This document shows positions 62,736 through 64,000 of a DNA stretch of 64,000 nt, piece by piece; positions within the stretch are counted from its first letter, which is position 1; every line of letters starts with the position of its first letter. The notes beneath the pieces are model-generated. The model was not told where the DNA came from, did not search any database, and was given only the letters and a program-made list of their open reading frames with translations. The stretch comes from UBA9620 sp965220695. GTDB lineage: Bacteria > Acidobacteriota > Vicinamibacteria > Vicinamibacterales > UBA8438. Both the position numbers and the translations under genes were made by a program. Where the stretch lies: contig OZ244838.1 in the NCBI GenBank assembly GCA_965220695.1, positions 2,294,001 through 2,358,000 on the forward strand, read 5' to 3'.

Positions 62736-64000
62736 TCAGGGCAAGTCGGCAGCGCCTCGTATCCTACCGGCGAAGTGACCCAGCACCGCGTCAGCCAGCC
62801 TCGGGCCGAGCAGCGGCACGAGCTCTTCGCGAGTGGCGCGTCTGACGTTGGCGACGCTTCCGAAGCGGGTCAGCAGCGCGCGGCGCCGTTGCGCGCCGAC
62901 CCCCGGAATGTCGTCGAGCTCCGACTGGAAGTCGCGCCGGGCCCGCGCGCTGCGGTGATACGTCACCGCGAACCGGTGCGCCTCGTCGCGCATCCGCTGC
63001 AACAGCAGCAGCGCCGGGCTGTCCGGCTCGAAGATGATCGGCTCGGCGGCGTCACGGGTGAACACGAGTTCTTCCTTCTTTGCAAGGCCGACCGCCACGA
63101 GATTCGACTGACCCAGCGTCGCGAACGCCGCGTAGGCTGCCGACAGTTGCCCCTTGCCCCCGTCGATGACCACCAGATCAGGCAGCGGCCCGCCTTCGTC
63201 GAGCAGACGGCGATACCTTCGACCGACCACCTCCTGCATCGAGGCGAAATCGTCGAGCAGACGGCCCTGCTCGGGCGCCGGAACCGCACCGGACGACGGC
63301 GATGCCGTCTCCGGCGCCGGTGCCGCCGGCCGCGGGGCGCGTCGCGACCGACGGCGGCCCGGCCCGGCCGGACTCGTACGCGCGTCACCCCAGGCGCCGC
63401 CGCGCACCCGGTATTTGCGGTACTCCTTGCGCACCAGCGCACCGTCCTCGCAGACCACCATCGAGCCCACCGTCTCGCTACCCTGAATGGTCGAGATGTC
63501 GAAACACTCGATACGGCGGGGCGTCGCGGGCAATCCGAGCGCCCCCTGCAACTCGTCGAGGGCGGCGCCCCGCACCCGTGCCTCGTCGCTGTAGCGCGAC
63601 CGGTAGGCCAGTGCGGCGTTGCGGGTGGCCAGGTCCAGCAGTCCACGCTTCTCGCCCCGCTTCGGAACCGACAGCTTCACCTTCCGCCCGGCGTGCTCGC
63701 CCAGCCACCGTTCGAGTGCGTCCTGGTCTTCGACCTCGACGGGAAGATGCACCTCCGGCGGCGCCGCGCGCACCTCGTAAAACTGCTGCACTGCCGCCTG
63801 CACCGTCTCTTTCTGGCTCGGCGGGTCCCCGTCCGCTGCATCCGCGGTCAACTCGACCCGTTCAATCACCCGTCCGCCGCGCATCTGGAACACCTGGATC
63901 ACAGCGCCCGCGCGGCCGGTCCTGACCCCGAACGCGTCCCGGTCTCCGAGCCGGACGTTCGACATCTTCTGCTGCCGGTCGCGCAACGTCTCGATCGTCG
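62736..64000 (-). CDS. uvrC: Excinuclease ABC subunit C (partial, C-terminal part)
   Basis: About 420 residues of UvrC, cut by the right edge before the N-terminal GIY-YIG domain. Seen are the LRDRQQKMSNVRLGDRDAFG linker, the RNase-H-like endonuclease region RIECFDISTIQGSETVGSMV and LVVIDGGKGQLSAA, and the C-terminal helix-hairpin-helix (LDDIPGVGAQRRRALLTRFG). Between RKYRVRGG and LLDDFASMQEVVGRRYRRLL is a Pro/Arg/Ala-rich stretch of about 50 residues that most UvrC proteins lack. The gene makes the dual incision in nucleotide-excision repair. Confidence 0.92.
   Translation of the reverse strand, partial: TIETLRDRQQKMSNVRLGDRDAFGVRTGRAGAVIQVFQMRGGRVIERVELTADAADGDPPSQKETVQAAVQQFYEVRAAPPEVHLPVEVEDQDALERWLGEHAGRKVKLSVPKRGEKRGLLDLATRNAALAYRSRYSDEARVRGAALDELQGALGLPATPRRIECFDISTIQGSETVGSMVVCEDGALVRKEYRKYRVRGGAWGDARTSPAGPGRRRSRRAPRPAAPAPETASPSSGAVPAPEQGRLLDDFASMQEVVGRRYRRLLDEGGPLPDLVVIDGGKGQLSAAYAAFATLGQSNLVAVGLAKKEELVFTRDAAEPIIFEPDSPALLLLQRMRDEAHRFAVTYHRSARARRDFQSELDDIPGVGAQRRRALLTRFGSVANVRRATREELVPLLGPRLADAVLGHFAGRIRGAADLP

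Overview
The window is a 64 kb, very GC-rich, densely coded stretch of a chromosome from a diderm (LPS-making) bacterium. The best guess is Acidobacteriota, possibly Vicinamibacteria-like. Evidence for this is the acidobacterial-type VWFA-related secreted protein (51425-53518), the futalosine menaquinone genes, the LpxA/LpxI/BamA/Skp/Lol outer-membrane cluster, an HspR-DnaJ-DnaK locus, and cobalamin-dependent methylmalonyl-CoA genes. The taxonomic call is inference from gene content. I saw no rRNA, tRNA, CRISPR array, prophage or intact transposase.

Layout. 1-5 kb: menaquinone (futalosine) genes mqnP (cut by the left edge), mqnX, mqnC, mqnA and an mqnE-like gene that has lost its radical-SAM cysteines. 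4.6-17.3 kb: an envelope-assembly block on the minus strand, lysS-lolC-lolD-clpC-bamA-ompH-fabZ/lpxA(fused)-lpxI-Gfo/Idh. clpC carries a one-base frameshift. 17-25 kb: nusB, ribH, enoyl-CoA hydratase, small membrane proteins, a PfkB kinase, mtnP, then the mce-meaB-acyl-CoA dehydrogenase operon. 25-33 kb: an outer-membrane protein, two tandem paralogues of unknown function, hemW, a DnaC-like ATPase, hspR, dnaJ and dnaK behind a clear sigma-70 promoter. 33-42 kb: a class A penicillin-binding protein, prfB with its programmed frameshift, lnt, a SPOR protein, an SPFH/NfeD pair, and mobA. 42-55 kb: argS, an RlmD-type methyltransferase, an unknown protein, coaX, birA, valS, a free-standing B12 domain of methylmalonyl-CoA mutase, the VWFA protein, an acyl-CoA dehydrogenase and a HIT hydrolase. 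55-64 kb: an HU/IHF protein, rpsA, cmk, a pseudouridine synthase, scpB, scpA, trpS, a site-2-protease-like M50 peptidase and uvrC (cut by the right edge).

The most unusual signal is non-coding. A family of intergenic elements about 94-234 bp long has inverted ends reading roughly TAGCAGCCCGTGG, and appears six times (25300, 29898, 41316, 42131, 53642, 55876). The copies abut genes so closely that their ends supply stop codons (dnaJ, mobA, rpsA) and, in one case, a start codon and the beginning of a signal peptide (outer-membrane protein at 25443). mobA is bracketed by two copies in the same orientation, and one copy carries a nested perfect hairpin. This looks like an undescribed or poorly described miniature mobile/palindromic repeat family.

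Functionally, most of the window is housekeeping: translation (lysS, argS, valS, trpS, prfB, rpsA, rlmD, pseudouridine synthase), envelope biogenesis, menaquinone synthesis, chromosome condensation (scpAB, HU/IHF), proteostasis (clpC, dnaK, dnaJ, hspR) and propionyl/methylmalonyl-CoA and acyl-CoA oxidation.
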